DNA from: Zetaproteobacteria bacterium
GTDB taxonomy: Bacteria; Pseudomonadota; Zetaproteobacteria; Mariprofundales; Mariprofundaceae
DNA length: 34,543 nt
Direction: 5' to 3'
NCBI GenBank assembly: GCA_021545585.1
Contig: JAJRTF010000084.1
Span: forward strand, 1 to 34,543
The notes below the pieces were generated by a model, which searched no databases, was not told the DNA's origin, and saw only the letters and a list, made by a program, of their open reading frames with translations. This document shows, in pieces, positions 1-8,192 of the stretch. Position 1 is the stretch's first letter; each line of letters begins with the position of its first letter. The position numbers and the translations under genes are program-made.

Positions 1-70
1 ATGATATTTACAATCCCATACTGTGTGGCTGCCACGCTTATAGTCTTGCATACCATGGAAAAATACCTAT

Positions 71-92
71 CCGTCGCCTAAAGGCGAGGGGG
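71..92. repeat. IS200/IS605-like terminal hairpin (possible element remnant)
   Basis: A perfect 6-bp stem TCGCCT/AGGCGA with an AA loop lies at 74-87, extended by two C-G pairs past one mismatch, and is followed by GGGGGTT. A short second stem, TCCCC/GGGGA, follows near 99-113. The form (GC stem around TAAA, then G-rich and GTT) resembles the terminal hairpins of IS200/IS605 elements, including the one at 34173-34193 in this window. Bases 1-133 otherwise hold no gene I recognise. One frame is open from base 3 to a stop at 117-119 but matches nothing I know. No T-run follows, so an intrinsic terminator is unlikely. Confidence 0.35.
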
Positions 93-208
93 TTACTGAT
101 CCCCTATCGGGGACTCTAAACAGCGCCGCCCGCATGATGCCGTGCAGGCGCAATAATCTCGCTTTTTTCAGGCTATCGGATGCCGTACTTTGCCGTTACC
201 ATTCGACC

Positions 209-1279
209 ATGCACTGCCCCGATCAGGAAGTTCCCCATATCAAGGATGCGCGGCGACGCGAACTGCTGCGTATCATGGGTCTTGCATCCCTGTCCCTGAT
301 GTTGCCGTTACCGCTCAATGTATGGGCCAGGTCGAAGCCCGTCCCGACCATCAGCACAAAGGCACTGGTCCATCAGCTGGCCAGACAAACCGGGATTTCG
401 CCTGCCGAGATTCAGTCTGTACTTGCCGGTGCGCAGTTCATCCCCAGTGTCATCGAGCGTATGACAACGCCCTATGAATCCCGTCCCTATGCGGAATACC
501 GACCCCTGTTTGTCACTGACAGCATGGATCGTATGGGCCGTGAATATCTGCATGACCAGCAGCACGTATTCACCGCTGTTGAGAATAAATATCATGTGGA
601 AGCTGAGATTGTTGCCGCGATTCTTGGACTGGAAACCCGTTTCGGACGCCATAAGGGCAAGGATCGTATTCTTGACTCCCTGTATACGCTGGCGGCGGGC
701 TATCCGAGACGATCCGCTTTCTTTTCCAAAGAACTGGGTGAGCTGTTACTGCTGGCACGAGAGGAAAGACTGAAACCCGATGAAGTTATGGGCTCCTATG
801 CAGGTGCTTTCGGAGCCACGCAATTCATCCCCTCATCCTTCAGGGCTTATGCCGTGGATGCGGATGGCGATGGACGCCGCGATGTCTGGCATTCCGTACA
901 GGACATTATCGCCAGTGTGGCAAATTATTTTCATCAGCACGGATGGCGGTCAGAGCGACCGGTGGCATACTGGCTGCCCGGCGTAAAAAATGATTATCCC
1001 GCAGCCCTCATCGAGCGTGCCAGAACTGGATTCAAAGACTGGTCCAGACTGGCTGAATTGCGCCGGCAACTGAATGGCCAGCTGCCTGAGATTCCCGGCC
1101 TCTGGCACGATCAGGATAAGGTTTCGCTGGTCGAAATGCTGACTGCAGATGGCCCGCGCCTGGCTATGGTCCATTATAACTTCTACGTCATCACCCGCTG
1201 GAATCGCTCCTATAACTATGCCATGGCTACCACTGAAGTGGCCGCCATGCTTGGATGTCAGACATGCAAAGTCAGCTGA
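209..1279 (+). CDS. mltB: Lytic murein transglycosylase B (MltB/Slt35 family)
   Basis: Cleaves the MurNAc-GlcNAc bond of peptidoglycan to give 1,6-anhydro ends in the periplasm. From ATG 209 the protein has 356 residues. It shows the Slt35 core: ILGLETRFG with the catalytic Glu at about 142, then YPRRSAFFS and GAFGATQFIPSSF, and an EF-hand-like calcium loop DADGDGRRDVW near 217-227. The N-terminus has RRRELLR followed by a hydrophobic stretch and VWA, close to a twin-arginine signal; no lipobox cysteine is evident, although E. coli MltB is a lipoprotein. The frame is open from ATG 134, but the first 25 residues there are not MltB-like; neither start has a clear ribosome binding site. It overlaps the start of rlpA, and this pairing is common next to the mrdA-rodA-dacA neighbourhood. 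Confidence 0.9.
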   Translation: MHCPDQEVPHIKDARRRELLRIMGLASLSLMLPLPLNVWARSKPVPTISTKALVHQLARQTGISPAEIQSVLAGAQFIPSVIERMTTPYESRPYAEYRPLFVTDSMDRMGREYLHDQQHVFTAVENKYHVEAEIVAAILGLETRFGRHKGKDRILDSLYTLAAGYPRRSAFFSKELGELLLLAREERLKPDEVMGSYAGAFGATQFIPSSFRAYAVDADGDGRRDVWHSVQDIIASVANYFHQHGWRSERPVAYWLPGVKNDYPAALIERARTGFKDWSRLAELRRQLNGQLPEIPGLWHDQDKVSLVEMLTADGPRLAMVHYNFYVITRWNRSYNYAMATTEVAAMLGCQTCKVS

Positions 1280-2127
1280 TCATACACCTGCGGTGGCTTC
1301 TCCTGTCGGCACTGTTGCTATCCGCCTGCAGCACGCAGTCACCACACAGACAACCGACCGGATGGCATACCCCACAAGCCATGGAATATGCCCAGCCCCG
1401 GCAGCACACAACAGCATCCATGCCCAGTGGTCATGGCGGCAGTCACAAAACAGGCAAGCCGTATCGCGTTGCCGGACAATGGTATTATCCGCTGCAAAGC
1501 GCATCCGCATATGACGAAAGCGGTATTGCTTCATGGTATGGCCGAGATTTTCATGGCCGGAAAACAGCCAATGGCGAGCGCTATGACATGCATGCGTTGT
1601 CTGCCGCACATAAAACACTGCCGCTACCGACACTGGTACGCGTCACCAACCTCGACAACGGCCGCTCGATCATTGTGCGCGTTAATGATCGCGGGCCGTT
1701 TGTCAAAGGCCGCCTGATTGACCTATCCTATGCTGCGGCACGGGAGCTGGGTTATACCAGTCAAGGAACGGCCAGAGTACGTGTGCAAACGCTGGATCAG
1801 TCCGTACCAGCGCGGGCTTCTGCCAAACCGCCGCTTCAGAAAGCCCCGCCTTCGCTGGTGCCTGCAGCATGGGCAGCCAGTCATGGGCCTTCAAAAGGTT
1901 CCATTTTCGTGCAGCTGGGCGCTTTCAGTTCACGCGTCAATGCCGTGCAGTTACGCGACCGCCTGAGCTCATCCTTTAGCGATATCGTGATCCAGCCGCG
2001 CCAAGTTGCGACAGAAACATTATACCGTGTACGCATCGGCCCGTTTGAAGATATGCAAAAGATCGAACAAACCGTACAACAGCTACAGAACATCGGCTAT
2101 GATAATGCTGTGGTCGTCATCGAATAA
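1255..2127 (+). CDS. rlpA: RlpA family septal ring lytic transglycosylase, lipoprotein with SPOR domain
   Basis: RlpA proteins are outer-membrane lipoproteins; in Pseudomonas the family cleaves denuded glycan strands at the division site. The first ~25 residues are a lipoprotein signal ending in LLSAC (Cys25). The double-psi beta-barrel follows at about 80-180 with ASWYGRDFHGRKTANGERYD and VRVNDRGPF, matching the family core. A C-terminal SPOR domain (about 215-290, IFVQLGAFSS...YRVRIGPF) should bind denuded septal peptidoglycan. The start is at 1255 (25 bases overlap with mltB) or at ATG 1264; both give the same mature protein. The LOG-family gene starts 2 bases after the stop, so translation is probably coupled. 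Confidence 0.92.
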   Translation: MSDMQSQLIIHLRWLLLSALLLSACSTQSPHRQPTGWHTPQAMEYAQPRQHTTASMPSGHGGSHKTGKPYRVAGQWYYPLQSASAYDESGIASWYGRDFHGRKTANGERYDMHALSAAHKTLPLPTLVRVTNLDNGRSIIVRVNDRGPFVKGRLIDLSYAAARELGYTSQGTARVRVQTLDQSVPARASAKPPLQKAPPSLVPAAWAASHGPSKGSIFVQLGAFSSRVNAVQLRDRLSSSFSDIVIQPRQVATETLYRVRIGPFEDMQKIEQTVQQLQNIGYDNAVVVIE

Positions 2128-2129
2128 GC

Positions 2130-2669
2130 ATGCAAAAGACACCCTCCGGACGCATCGCCGCCTTCGGCTCATCAAGAATCGGCCCTGATGAAGCATGTTA
2201 TCGGGATGTGTTCGAGCTTTCCAAAGCCATCGCTGAACTGGGCTGGAACGGCATCACCGGCGGGCATCAGGGTATGATGGCGGCCTTTTCCGAAGGCATT
2301 CATGCCGGAGGCGGGCATATTCGCGGTGTTACGCTTGAGCGCTTCCCCACCCCGCCGCAGAACACATTGAGCGAAGAAGTGCGTGCGCGTGATTTCTTCG
2401 ATCGCATGCGCAATATGATTGAAGAAGCCGATGCATGGCTGGTTCTGCCCGGCGGTCTGGGTACGCTGGCCGAGCTGGCCATGACCTGGGATTTGGTGGC
2501 CATTCGTGTACTGGAGCCGCGCCCGCTGCTTGTTTACGGCGATATGTGGCTGCCGGTTATGGATATTCTGCGCCAGCAGCTGGTGCTGTCGATGGATCAG
2601 GCCTTTTCATGCATTACATATTGCCCGACGCATGCCGATGCATTGCACGCTCTTCAAACACCGCACTGA
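2130..2669 (+). CDS. LOG-family protein (putative nucleoside-monophosphate phosphoribohydrolase)
   Basis: The 179-residue protein has the two LOG/TIGR00730 signatures: GGHQGMM at 44-50 and PGGLGTLAEL at 107-116, the phosphate-binding loop with its acidic residue. RDFFDRMRNMIEEAD, just before the second motif, is the usual partner helix carrying conserved arginines. Plant and several bacterial LOG proteins release the base from cytokinin nucleotides or AMP-like nucleotides; whether this one acts on AMP or another nucleotide cannot be told from sequence. It sits 2 bases after rlpA and directly abuts the pseudouridine synthase gene, so it is cotranscribed with envelope genes. No signal peptide is seen and it should be cytoplasmic. 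Older annotations often call this family lysine decarboxylase, which is misleading. Confidence 0.85.
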   Translation: MQKTPSGRIAAFGSSRIGPDEACYRDVFELSKAIAELGWNGITGGHQGMMAAFSEGIHAGGGHIRGVTLERFPTPPQNTLSEEVRARDFFDRMRNMIEEADAWLVLPGGLGTLAELAMTWDLVAIRVLEPRPLLVYGDMWLPVMDILRQQLVLSMDQAFSCITYCPTHADALHALQTPH

Positions 2670-3551
2670 ATGGCCGGCTTGAATCCCGTATTTCAGGATC
2701 TGTGTTCTACAGTCACATCGAATGTGAACGGCCAGCGTCTTGATCAGGGGCTGAGCCAGATTTTTCCGATCTCCCGGCGTCGGGCAAGACGCGCTATTGA
2801 TGAGGGCGGTGTCTATCTGAATGGCAAGCGTTGCCGGACAGCCGGACGCACACTCAAACAGGGAGACAGGCTGCGGGTAGTTCTGCTGGAAAAAGAAACA
2901 TTAACCCCTTTTGATAGCGCACAGCTGATCTGGAGTAAGCCACCGCTATACCTGATTCACAAGCGTACAGGCCAATATGCGCAGGAGGCACTGCACAGAA
3001 GTCGCGGCACGTTGCCGGATGAGCTGGCCAAGCACCTCAAACTGTCAGCTCAAATGGCTCGCTCGCTGCGGCCTGTGCATCGCCTTGATCGGGACACCTC
3101 GGGCCTGATGCTGTTCTGTTCGGATGCGCGCAGCCTGCAGCAACTGCAACAGCACTGGCATACAGCCACCAGAAAGGAATATCTGGCCGTTGTTGAACCG
3201 GCACCGGCATGGGATGAGCGGGAGATCCGCCTGGCTATTGATAAGCGACGCGATACAAGGGGTTGCTATCATGTAGCAGAAGAGGGCGGACGCCCCTGTT
3301 TCAGCGAGGCCCGGGTGTTTGAGCGACGGGAAAACAGGGCTCTGCTGTCCTTGCTGCCGCATACCGGGCGAACCCACCAATTGCGCGTGCACCTTTCATC
3401 ATTAGGATGCCCCATTCTCGGTGACAGCAGGTATGGGGGCAAAACCCATAAACGCATGATGCTGCATGCCCACCGCTTGAATATCGCTCCGCCAGCCATG
3501 CCTGAACATCATGACTGGCTCTGCCCCCCTGAGGAGGATTGGCAATGGTAA
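2670..3551 (+). CDS. RluA-family pseudouridine synthase with N-terminal S4 domain
   Basis: Isomerises specific uridines in RNA to pseudouridine. Residues about 20-75 form an S4 RNA-binding domain (GQRLDQGLSQIFPISRRRAR...). The catalytic domain carries PVHRLDRDTSGLMLF, with the nucleophilic Asp at 140, and GRTHQLRVHLSSLG near the C-terminus, both diagnostic of the RluA family. The length of 293 residues is close to RluC/RluD size. Which RNA position it modifies (23S RNA as in RluC/RluD, or tRNA) cannot be assigned from motifs alone. ATG 2670 abuts the LOG gene stop, and the last 7 bases overlap the start of dacA, so the gene is embedded in a run of envelope genes. Confidence 0.88.
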   Translation: MAGLNPVFQDLCSTVTSNVNGQRLDQGLSQIFPISRRRARRAIDEGGVYLNGKRCRTAGRTLKQGDRLRVVLLEKETLTPFDSAQLIWSKPPLYLIHKRTGQYAQEALHRSRGTLPDELAKHLKLSAQMARSLRPVHRLDRDTSGLMLFCSDARSLQQLQQHWHTATRKEYLAVVEPAPAWDEREIRLAIDKRRDTRGCYHVAEEGGRPCFSEARVFERRENRALLSLLPHTGRTHQLRVHLSSLGCPILGDSRYGGKTHKRMMLHAHRLNIAPPAMPEHHDWLCPPEEDWQW

Positions 3552-4744
3552 CCACTCGCGCTCGTACACAGGAATGGATGTTTTCCTTCTTCCTGATCGC
3601 TGCACTCGTCATCCCGTCATGGGCTCATGCAAACGCCTGGCCGTCTCCGCCACGCGTGGATGCCAAGTCATGGGCCATGGTTGATGCACGCTCGGGCCAG
3701 ATCATTGCCGAACATGATGCCGACATGGAGTTGCCGCCCGCCAGTCTGACCAAGATGATGACGCTGTATCTGGCATTCGAGGACATCAAGCTTGGGCGTC
3801 TGGATCCGCATGAGCAGGTCACTGTGAGTAAAAAAGCATGGAAGATCGGCGGCAGCACGATGTTTCTGGAGCCGCGCATGCACCCAAACGTCGATGCGCT
3901 GCTGCACGGCATTGCCACCTATTCAGGCAACGATGCATGCATCGCACTGGCCGAACATGTTGCCGGCTCCGAAGAAGCCTTCGCCGAACGCATGAATGAA
4001 AAGGCTGCGGCACTGGGCCTGACACATACCCGCTTTGTTAATGCAACCGGCTTCCCTGTTGCCGGTCACTACAGCTCGGCCAGGGATATGGCCCTTCTCG
4101 GCGCCGCGCTTTGGCGGGATTTTCCGGATATGTACGAAATCTTCTCTGAAAAATCCTACACCTTTGATGGCCGTTCCCAACCCAATCGCAACCGCCTGCT
4201 CTGGACCTACCCCGAGGCAGACGGCATCAAAACCGGCCATACCGAGGAGGCGGGCTTTTGTCTGGTCGGTTCGGCAGAACAGGCATCCACCCGTTTTGTC
4301 ACGGCTGTATTCGGCACAACATCTGATCGCGCGCGCGCCAGGCAGTCGAAAATATTGCTGAAATTCGGTTTTCGGAACTTCACCACCCTGCGCCCGGCCG
4401 AGCGCGATATTCGTCGCCAGGTGGATGTCTATGAGGGCAGCGAGGATCATGTATGGCTCAAACCGGCCACCCCGATCTGGGTTACCGTCCCCAAAGGCAG
4501 TGAATCGTCGCTGGCTTTCCGGCTGCATTATCAGGCACCCCTGAAGGCACCCATCAAGCAGGGGCAGAAACTGGGCACCATTGACGCCGTACTATCCGGC
4601 AAAACCGGTGCTGATGAAGTACTGCAATCGGTTGCTGTCATCGCCGCTCGCGGCGTGGATCAGGCTTCATGGATAGGCCGCCAGTGGGATGGCCTGCGTC
4701 TGTGGTGGCAGGGAACATCGGCGGATGCAGCCTCCAGCAACTAG
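3545..4744 (+). CDS. dacA: D-alanyl-D-alanine carboxypeptidase (PBP5/DacA family)
   Basis: Removes the terminal D-Ala from peptidoglycan pentapeptides in the periplasm. All three active-site motifs are present: SLTK at 67-70, SGN at 127-129 and KTG at 229-231. The first ~29 residues are a signal peptide (hydrophobic FSFFLIAALVIPSWAHA). A PBP5-type C-terminal beta domain follows KTG, and the extreme C-terminus holds a likely amphipathic membrane anchor (SWIGRQWDGLRLWWQG). I chose ATG 3545 because GAGGAGG at 3531-3537 is well spaced from it; the in-frame TTG at 3539 is too close. This gives 399 residues. It overlaps the pseudouridine synthase by 7 bases, and the D-amino-acid aminotransferase gene follows after 10 bases. 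Confidence 0.95.
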   Translation: MVTTRARTQEWMFSFFLIAALVIPSWAHANAWPSPPRVDAKSWAMVDARSGQIIAEHDADMELPPASLTKMMTLYLAFEDIKLGRLDPHEQVTVSKKAWKIGGSTMFLEPRMHPNVDALLHGIATYSGNDACIALAEHVAGSEEAFAERMNEKAAALGLTHTRFVNATGFPVAGHYSSARDMALLGAALWRDFPDMYEIFSEKSYTFDGRSQPNRNRLLWTYPEADGIKTGHTEEAGFCLVGSAEQASTRFVTAVFGTTSDRARARQSKILLKFGFRNFTTLRPAERDIRRQVDVYEGSEDHVWLKPATPIWVTVPKGSESSLAFRLHYQAPLKAPIKQGQKLGTIDAVLSGKTGADEVLQSVAVIAARGVDQASWIGRQWDGLRLWWQGTSADAASSN

Positions 4745-4754
4745 GGGCTGATCC

Positions 4755-5618
4755 TTGAACGCAACATCGGACCCCGTTGCATGGGTGAATGACGACTTCA
4801 CACCGCTGAGCCAAGCATGTGTAAATATTGAAGATCGCGGCTTCCAGTTTGCTGATGGTGTGTATGAGGTCATTGCCTGCTTCGGCGGCACATTTATTGA
4901 TCTGGATGAGCATCTTGAACGACTGTGGCGATCCGGCCATGCTATTAATCTGACACCGCATCTATCAATGGAGGAGCTTGCCGAATTAATCCATGAAACC
5001 TATCGTCGCAACCCGTACCGGGATGCCATGTTGTATGTACAGTTCACCCGCGGTGTCGCCCCCCGCTCTCATCTGATCAGCAAAGGGATGCTCCCGACGC
5101 TGGTCATTACATCCCGCCAGTTGCCGAGTATCACGGACGAGAAACTTCATCAGGGAGCCACGGCTATCACCCTGAATGATTTCCGCTGGCAACGCTGCGA
5201 TATCAAATCCATTTCCCTGCTGGCCAGCGTCATGGGTAAGCAGGAGGCGGCACGCCTGCATGTCGATGAAGCATTCTGGCTGGACGAGGACGGGCATGTG
5301 CTCGAGGGCTGCTCAACCAACTGTTTTGCCGTTATGGATGGAGAACTTCTTACCCACCCGCTGGGGCATCGTGTGCTGGAAGGCATCACGCGGAAAATGA
5401 CCATCAGGCTCGCCCGTAAACATGGACTGAGTGTCTGCGAACGCCCGTGGAAGCTGGATGAGCAAGGTCTGAGCGAGGTGTTTATGACCAGTACAACCAA
5501 TGCAGCCATGCCGGTATGTCAAATTGACGGCAACATGATCGGTGACGGCCGTCCCGGAAACATCAGCCTGTCAGTTCGACAATGGCTGCTGAATCATTTT
5601 AAAGAATTGAGATCATGA
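4755..5618 (+). CDS. dat: D-amino-acid aminotransferase (fold-type IV PLP enzyme)
   Basis: Transfers the amino group between D-alanine and 2-oxoglutarate, giving pyruvate and D-glutamate, both tied to peptidoglycan. The class IV pattern is clear: DRGFQFADGVYEV near 27-39, RCDIKSISLLASV with the PLP lysine at 151, VLEGCSTNCF with the conserved Glu at 184, and FMTSTTNAAMPV near the C-terminus. DIKS and the absence of branched-chain aminotransferase signatures favour the D-amino-acid subgroup. ADC lyase is the main alternative. The start is TTG 4755, preceded by AGGGG at 4743-4747; GTG 4785 is too far inside the conserved N-terminal strand. Placement right after dacA suggests recovery of the D-Ala that the carboxypeptidase releases, once it is imported. 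Length 287 is typical. Confidence 0.85.
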   Translation: MNATSDPVAWVNDDFTPLSQACVNIEDRGFQFADGVYEVIACFGGTFIDLDEHLERLWRSGHAINLTPHLSMEELAELIHETYRRNPYRDAMLYVQFTRGVAPRSHLISKGMLPTLVITSRQLPSITDEKLHQGATAITLNDFRWQRCDIKSISLLASVMGKQEAARLHVDEAFWLDEDGHVLEGCSTNCFAVMDGELLTHPLGHRVLEGITRKMTIRLARKHGLSVCERPWKLDEQGLSEVFMTSTTNAAMPVCQIDGNMIGDGRPGNISLSVRQWLLNHFKELRS

Positions 5619-6259
5619 GTCTGCCTGTCAAAGCTGTCTGCCTGGACATGGATGGTACGATTGTGGATACCTTTCCACCCATTATCCGCGCCCTGAATCA
5701 GACATTCCGTGAATTCAATCTGCCGGAGATGACATCCGATGAGGTCAAACGTCATACCGGACGCGGCGACTGCAGCATGAAGGCATTGTTCGGCAAACGC
5801 CGTGAAGAAGCCTCCATTCGATTCCTCGAGATTCATGATGAAGATTATCTGCAACAGATCAAACCGCTTCCCGGCGCCAGAGAACTACTGGACTGGTTAC
5901 AAGGTAAAAATATTCCCTGCGCCATTGTCACCAGTAAAAGCCAGTCCAGAGCCGAAGCGCAGTTGCATGTGCTTGGCTGGGACACGCTGATCGATGAAGT
6001 AATCGGAAAAATCAATGGCAGACCCGAAAAACCGGATCCGGCACCTGTCCGGCTGGCCTGCTCTGCGATGCGGGTAAAGCCGGAAGATACAATCATGGTC
6101 GGAGATGGTGTAGCCGATATGACTGCCGCCCTTCGTGCCGGCAGTCGCGGTCTTGGCATGTGCGATGCTTTTTCAGCTGCTGAACTGACCGAAGCAGGCG
6201 CCGTTTCCTGCTTTGATTCCCTGACCGAGGTACAGGCATGGATACAACGTCACCAATGA
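5615..6259 (+). CDS. HAD-superfamily phosphatase (phosphoglycolate phosphatase-like)
   Basis: A 214-residue cytoplasmic HAD hydrolase with motif I CLDMDGTIVDT (nucleophile Asp11, acid Asp13), motif II IVTSKSQ, a motif III lysine in RPEKPDPAPV, and motif IV MVGDGVADMTAA. The helical cap between motifs I and II is the C1 type found in phosphoglycolate phosphatase and beta-phosphoglucomutase. In an organism with a Calvin cycle, dephosphorylation of 2-phosphoglycolate from RuBisCO oxygenation would be a useful role, but the substrate is not proven by sequence; pyrophosphatase (PpaX) and other sugar phosphatases share these motifs. Its ATGA overlaps the dat stop by 4 bases, and it overlaps hslO in the same way. 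Confidence 0.85.
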   Translation: MSLPVKAVCLDMDGTIVDTFPPIIRALNQTFREFNLPEMTSDEVKRHTGRGDCSMKALFGKRREEASIRFLEIHDEDYLQQIKPLPGARELLDWLQGKNIPCAIVTSKSQSRAEAQLHVLGWDTLIDEVIGKINGRPEKPDPAPVRLACSAMRVKPEDTIMVGDGVADMTAALRAGSRGLGMCDAFSAAELTEAGAVSCFDSLTEVQAWIQRHQ

Positions 6260-7080
6260 GTGATTCACTGATTCGTTTTCTGCTTCCTGATGCACATACA
6301 CGCGGGGCCATCATTCGCGGCACACATATTTTTTCAGAAGCCACACGCATTCATGGGCTCAGCGATGCGATTGCCGAGCAATTCGGCCAGACCCTATTGG
6401 CCTCGATTCTTCTCCTCAGCATCAACAAGGGGGGCACCCGCCAGGTGTTACAGATCGATGCCATGCCGGAAGCCACGCACACGCCGGTCCGGCGCCTGCT
6501 TGCTGAAACAACGCATGGGGCAGTACGCGGTTACCTGAGCTGGCGAGAAGACGGAGCAACGATGCACAGCCATGGCCGGAATACGCTTGCCGAGTGGATC
6601 GGAAACCCTGTAGAATTATCAACAGTACGCGACCTCGGCATCGGTCAGCCCTATGTTTCAACGATTGAACATGCTTCCGATTTTCTTGCCGACCATCTGA
6701 TCCATTATCTGCATCAGTCGGTACAGACACGCGCCGATATCGTACTGCATGGCGATCTGGCCATCCTGATTGAAGCCATGCCGGAATGTGATGATGAACG
6801 CTGGTTTGCCGCGCTGAAAAGCCTGGCGGCCATCCCTGATTCGGCTCTTGCTGAAGAGAGCCCTAAAACACTCATGCATCATTTTGACGCGCTGGGTTGC
6901 AAGCCGGCCGTCACTGACAGTTACGCCTATCTCTGTAACTGTTCGCTGGAAAAAATGCAGCAGGCGACCGAATCCATCCCCGACGAAAGTATGGCCGAAC
7001 TGGCAGACGCGCATGGCAAGGTGCGCATCTCTTGCCAGTATTGCGACAAGTTTTATGAGGTCGATGCACCCCATACATGA
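6256..7080 (+). CDS. hslO: Hsp33 redox-activated chaperone
   Basis: Hsp33 is a cytoplasmic holdase switched on by oxidative unfolding. The zinc redox switch is intact: CNC at 227-229 and CQYC at 260-263, with 30 residues between, as in the family. The N-terminal domain (about 1-180) shows the HslO pattern, including GTRQVLQID and DGATMHSHGRN. I chose ATG 6256 (274 residues), which overlaps the HAD gene stop as ATGA; ATG 6238 is also in frame and adds 6 residues but lies deeper in the preceding gene. The gene overlaps the metalloprotease gene by 4 bases. An oxidation-responsive chaperone fits many lifestyles and says little about the operon theme. Confidence 0.93.
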   Translation: MSDSLIRFLLPDAHTRGAIIRGTHIFSEATRIHGLSDAIAEQFGQTLLASILLLSINKGGTRQVLQIDAMPEATHTPVRRLLAETTHGAVRGYLSWREDGATMHSHGRNTLAEWIGNPVELSTVRDLGIGQPYVSTIEHASDFLADHLIHYLHQSVQTRADIVLHGDLAILIEAMPECDDERWFAALKSLAAIPDSALAEESPKTLMHHFDALGCKPAVTDSYAYLCNCSLEKMQQATESIPDESMAELADAHGKVRISCQYCDKFYEVDAPHT

Positions 7081-7763
7081 GTGAGTTTGATTATATCGTC
7101 GTGCGCCGTCCCAAACGCAGGACATTGTGCATCCGTATCAAGGCAGACAATGATATCGAAGTGCTTGCGCCACGCCATGTATCCGATACGGATATCGCCA
7201 GATTCGTAGTCAGTAAAAGCAGCTGGATTCGCAGCAAACAGACATTCAACACGGATATACGCGCACCCTATCGGCGCAAACATTTTGAACATGGCGAGGC
7301 CTTCCCCCTGCTGGGCTGCGATTACCCGCTCCAGCTGATCTGCTCGGAACAGCCCGACATCGAGTGCGCCCATGGCTCTCTGAAAGTAAAGCTGCCGGAT
7401 ATCCGGGACAAGGCCGCCATCGAGCAGCAGATTGAACGCTGGTATCGCGTACAAGCGCAGACAGTCCTTAAAGACTTATGCGATGAGTACAGCAGCGTAA
7501 TCGGGGTTCAGGCCAGATCGGTCGGCATCAAGAATTATCGCTGCCGCTGGGGCAGTTGCCATCGCGACGGACGCATTTACTTCAACTGGCGCATCATCAT
7601 GGCACCCGAGACCGTAGTTCGCTATGTCGTGGTGCATGAACTCTGCCATCTTCTGCATGCCAATCATTCGAAGCTCTACTGGCAGACAGTTGCGCGCCAT
7701 ATCCCCGACTATCGCCGCTCGACCGAGTGGCTGAAGATCAACGGCCTAGCACTGGCTCTGTAA
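7077..7763 (+). CDS. YgjP-like zinc metallopeptidase (DUF45 / M48-related)
   Basis: A 228-residue protein whose C-terminal half holds the DUF45 core: RWGSCHRDGRIYFNW at about 158-171, then VVHELCHLLHANHSKLYW with zinc ligands His187 and His191, catalytic Glu188 and a likely third ligand His197. No signal peptide or membrane segment is visible, so it should be cytoplasmic. Members of this family are widespread (YgjP in E. coli) and often lie near restriction-modification or housekeeping genes; the physiological substrate is not established. ATGA overlap with hslO makes it the last gene of the + strand run. The next gene, acpS, is convergent 42 bases away; only a weak 4-bp stem is visible in that gap. 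Confidence 0.82.
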   Translation: MSEFDYIVVRRPKRRTLCIRIKADNDIEVLAPRHVSDTDIARFVVSKSSWIRSKQTFNTDIRAPYRRKHFEHGEAFPLLGCDYPLQLICSEQPDIECAHGSLKVKLPDIRDKAAIEQQIERWYRVQAQTVLKDLCDEYSSVIGVQARSVGIKNYRCRWGSCHRDGRIYFNWRIIMAPETVVRYVVVHELCHLLHANHSKLYWQTVARHIPDYRRSTEWLKINGLALAL

Positions 7764-7805
7764 GTAGCTGTTTCTGCCTGTCGGATTACAGACATCAAAC
7801 AACGA

Positions 7806-8192
7806 CTAAGCCGCTGATTCAGCTATCACGAAGGCCATGGCGATACCGTCATCATCGCTCAATGAAACAAACACCTGGCTAATCCCCTGACGATCGGCAG
7901 CGATCCTAGCACCGGCATGCAGTGTAATCACCGGCTTGCCGGATGGCTGATGTATGGTCTCGATATGATGCGGGGCAACACCCTGGTGAAAGCCTGTGCC
8001 CAGTGCTTTGGAAACAGCCTCTTTGGCTGCAAACAACATGGCAAATCGTCGCGCAGAATTGCCTCTGGCGCGGGATTGCTCGGCTTCGGCATCGGTATAC
8101 ACCCGCTGCACAAAACGCTCGCCAAAACGCTCCAGACTTGATTCCACGCGGGAAATCCTGATGCGATCGACACCAATCCCGACGATGGCCAT
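7806..8192 (-). CDS. acpS: Holo-[acyl-carrier-protein] synthase
   Basis: Transfers the 4'-phosphopantetheine arm from CoA to the serine of acyl carrier protein, switching on fatty-acid synthesis. The 128-residue length and both AcpS signatures fit: GIGVDRIRISR with the magnesium-binding Asp9, and FAAKEAVSKALGTGF with Glu58. It is the last gene of the long - strand run and overlaps the pdxJ stop by one base. The pair pdxJ-acpS after recO is the conserved order in many proteobacteria. Confidence 0.95.
   Translation of the reverse strand: MAIVGIGVDRIRISRVESSLERFGERFVQRVYTDAEAEQSRARGNSARRFAMLFAAKEAVSKALGTGFHQGVAPHHIETIHQPSGKPVITLHAGARIAADRQGISQVFVSLSDDDGIAMAFVIAESAA

Noticed and set aside
1-119. 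Short open frame ending at 117-119 as the tail of an upstream gene
   Set aside because: About 38 codons with no recognisable similarity to RodA or a transposase, and it passes through the hairpin; too little to call a gene.
7764-7805. Possible terminator between the metalloprotease gene and acpS
   Set aside because: Only a 4-bp stem (CTGT/ACAG) and no T-run; too weak to call, though some terminator is expected between convergent genes.
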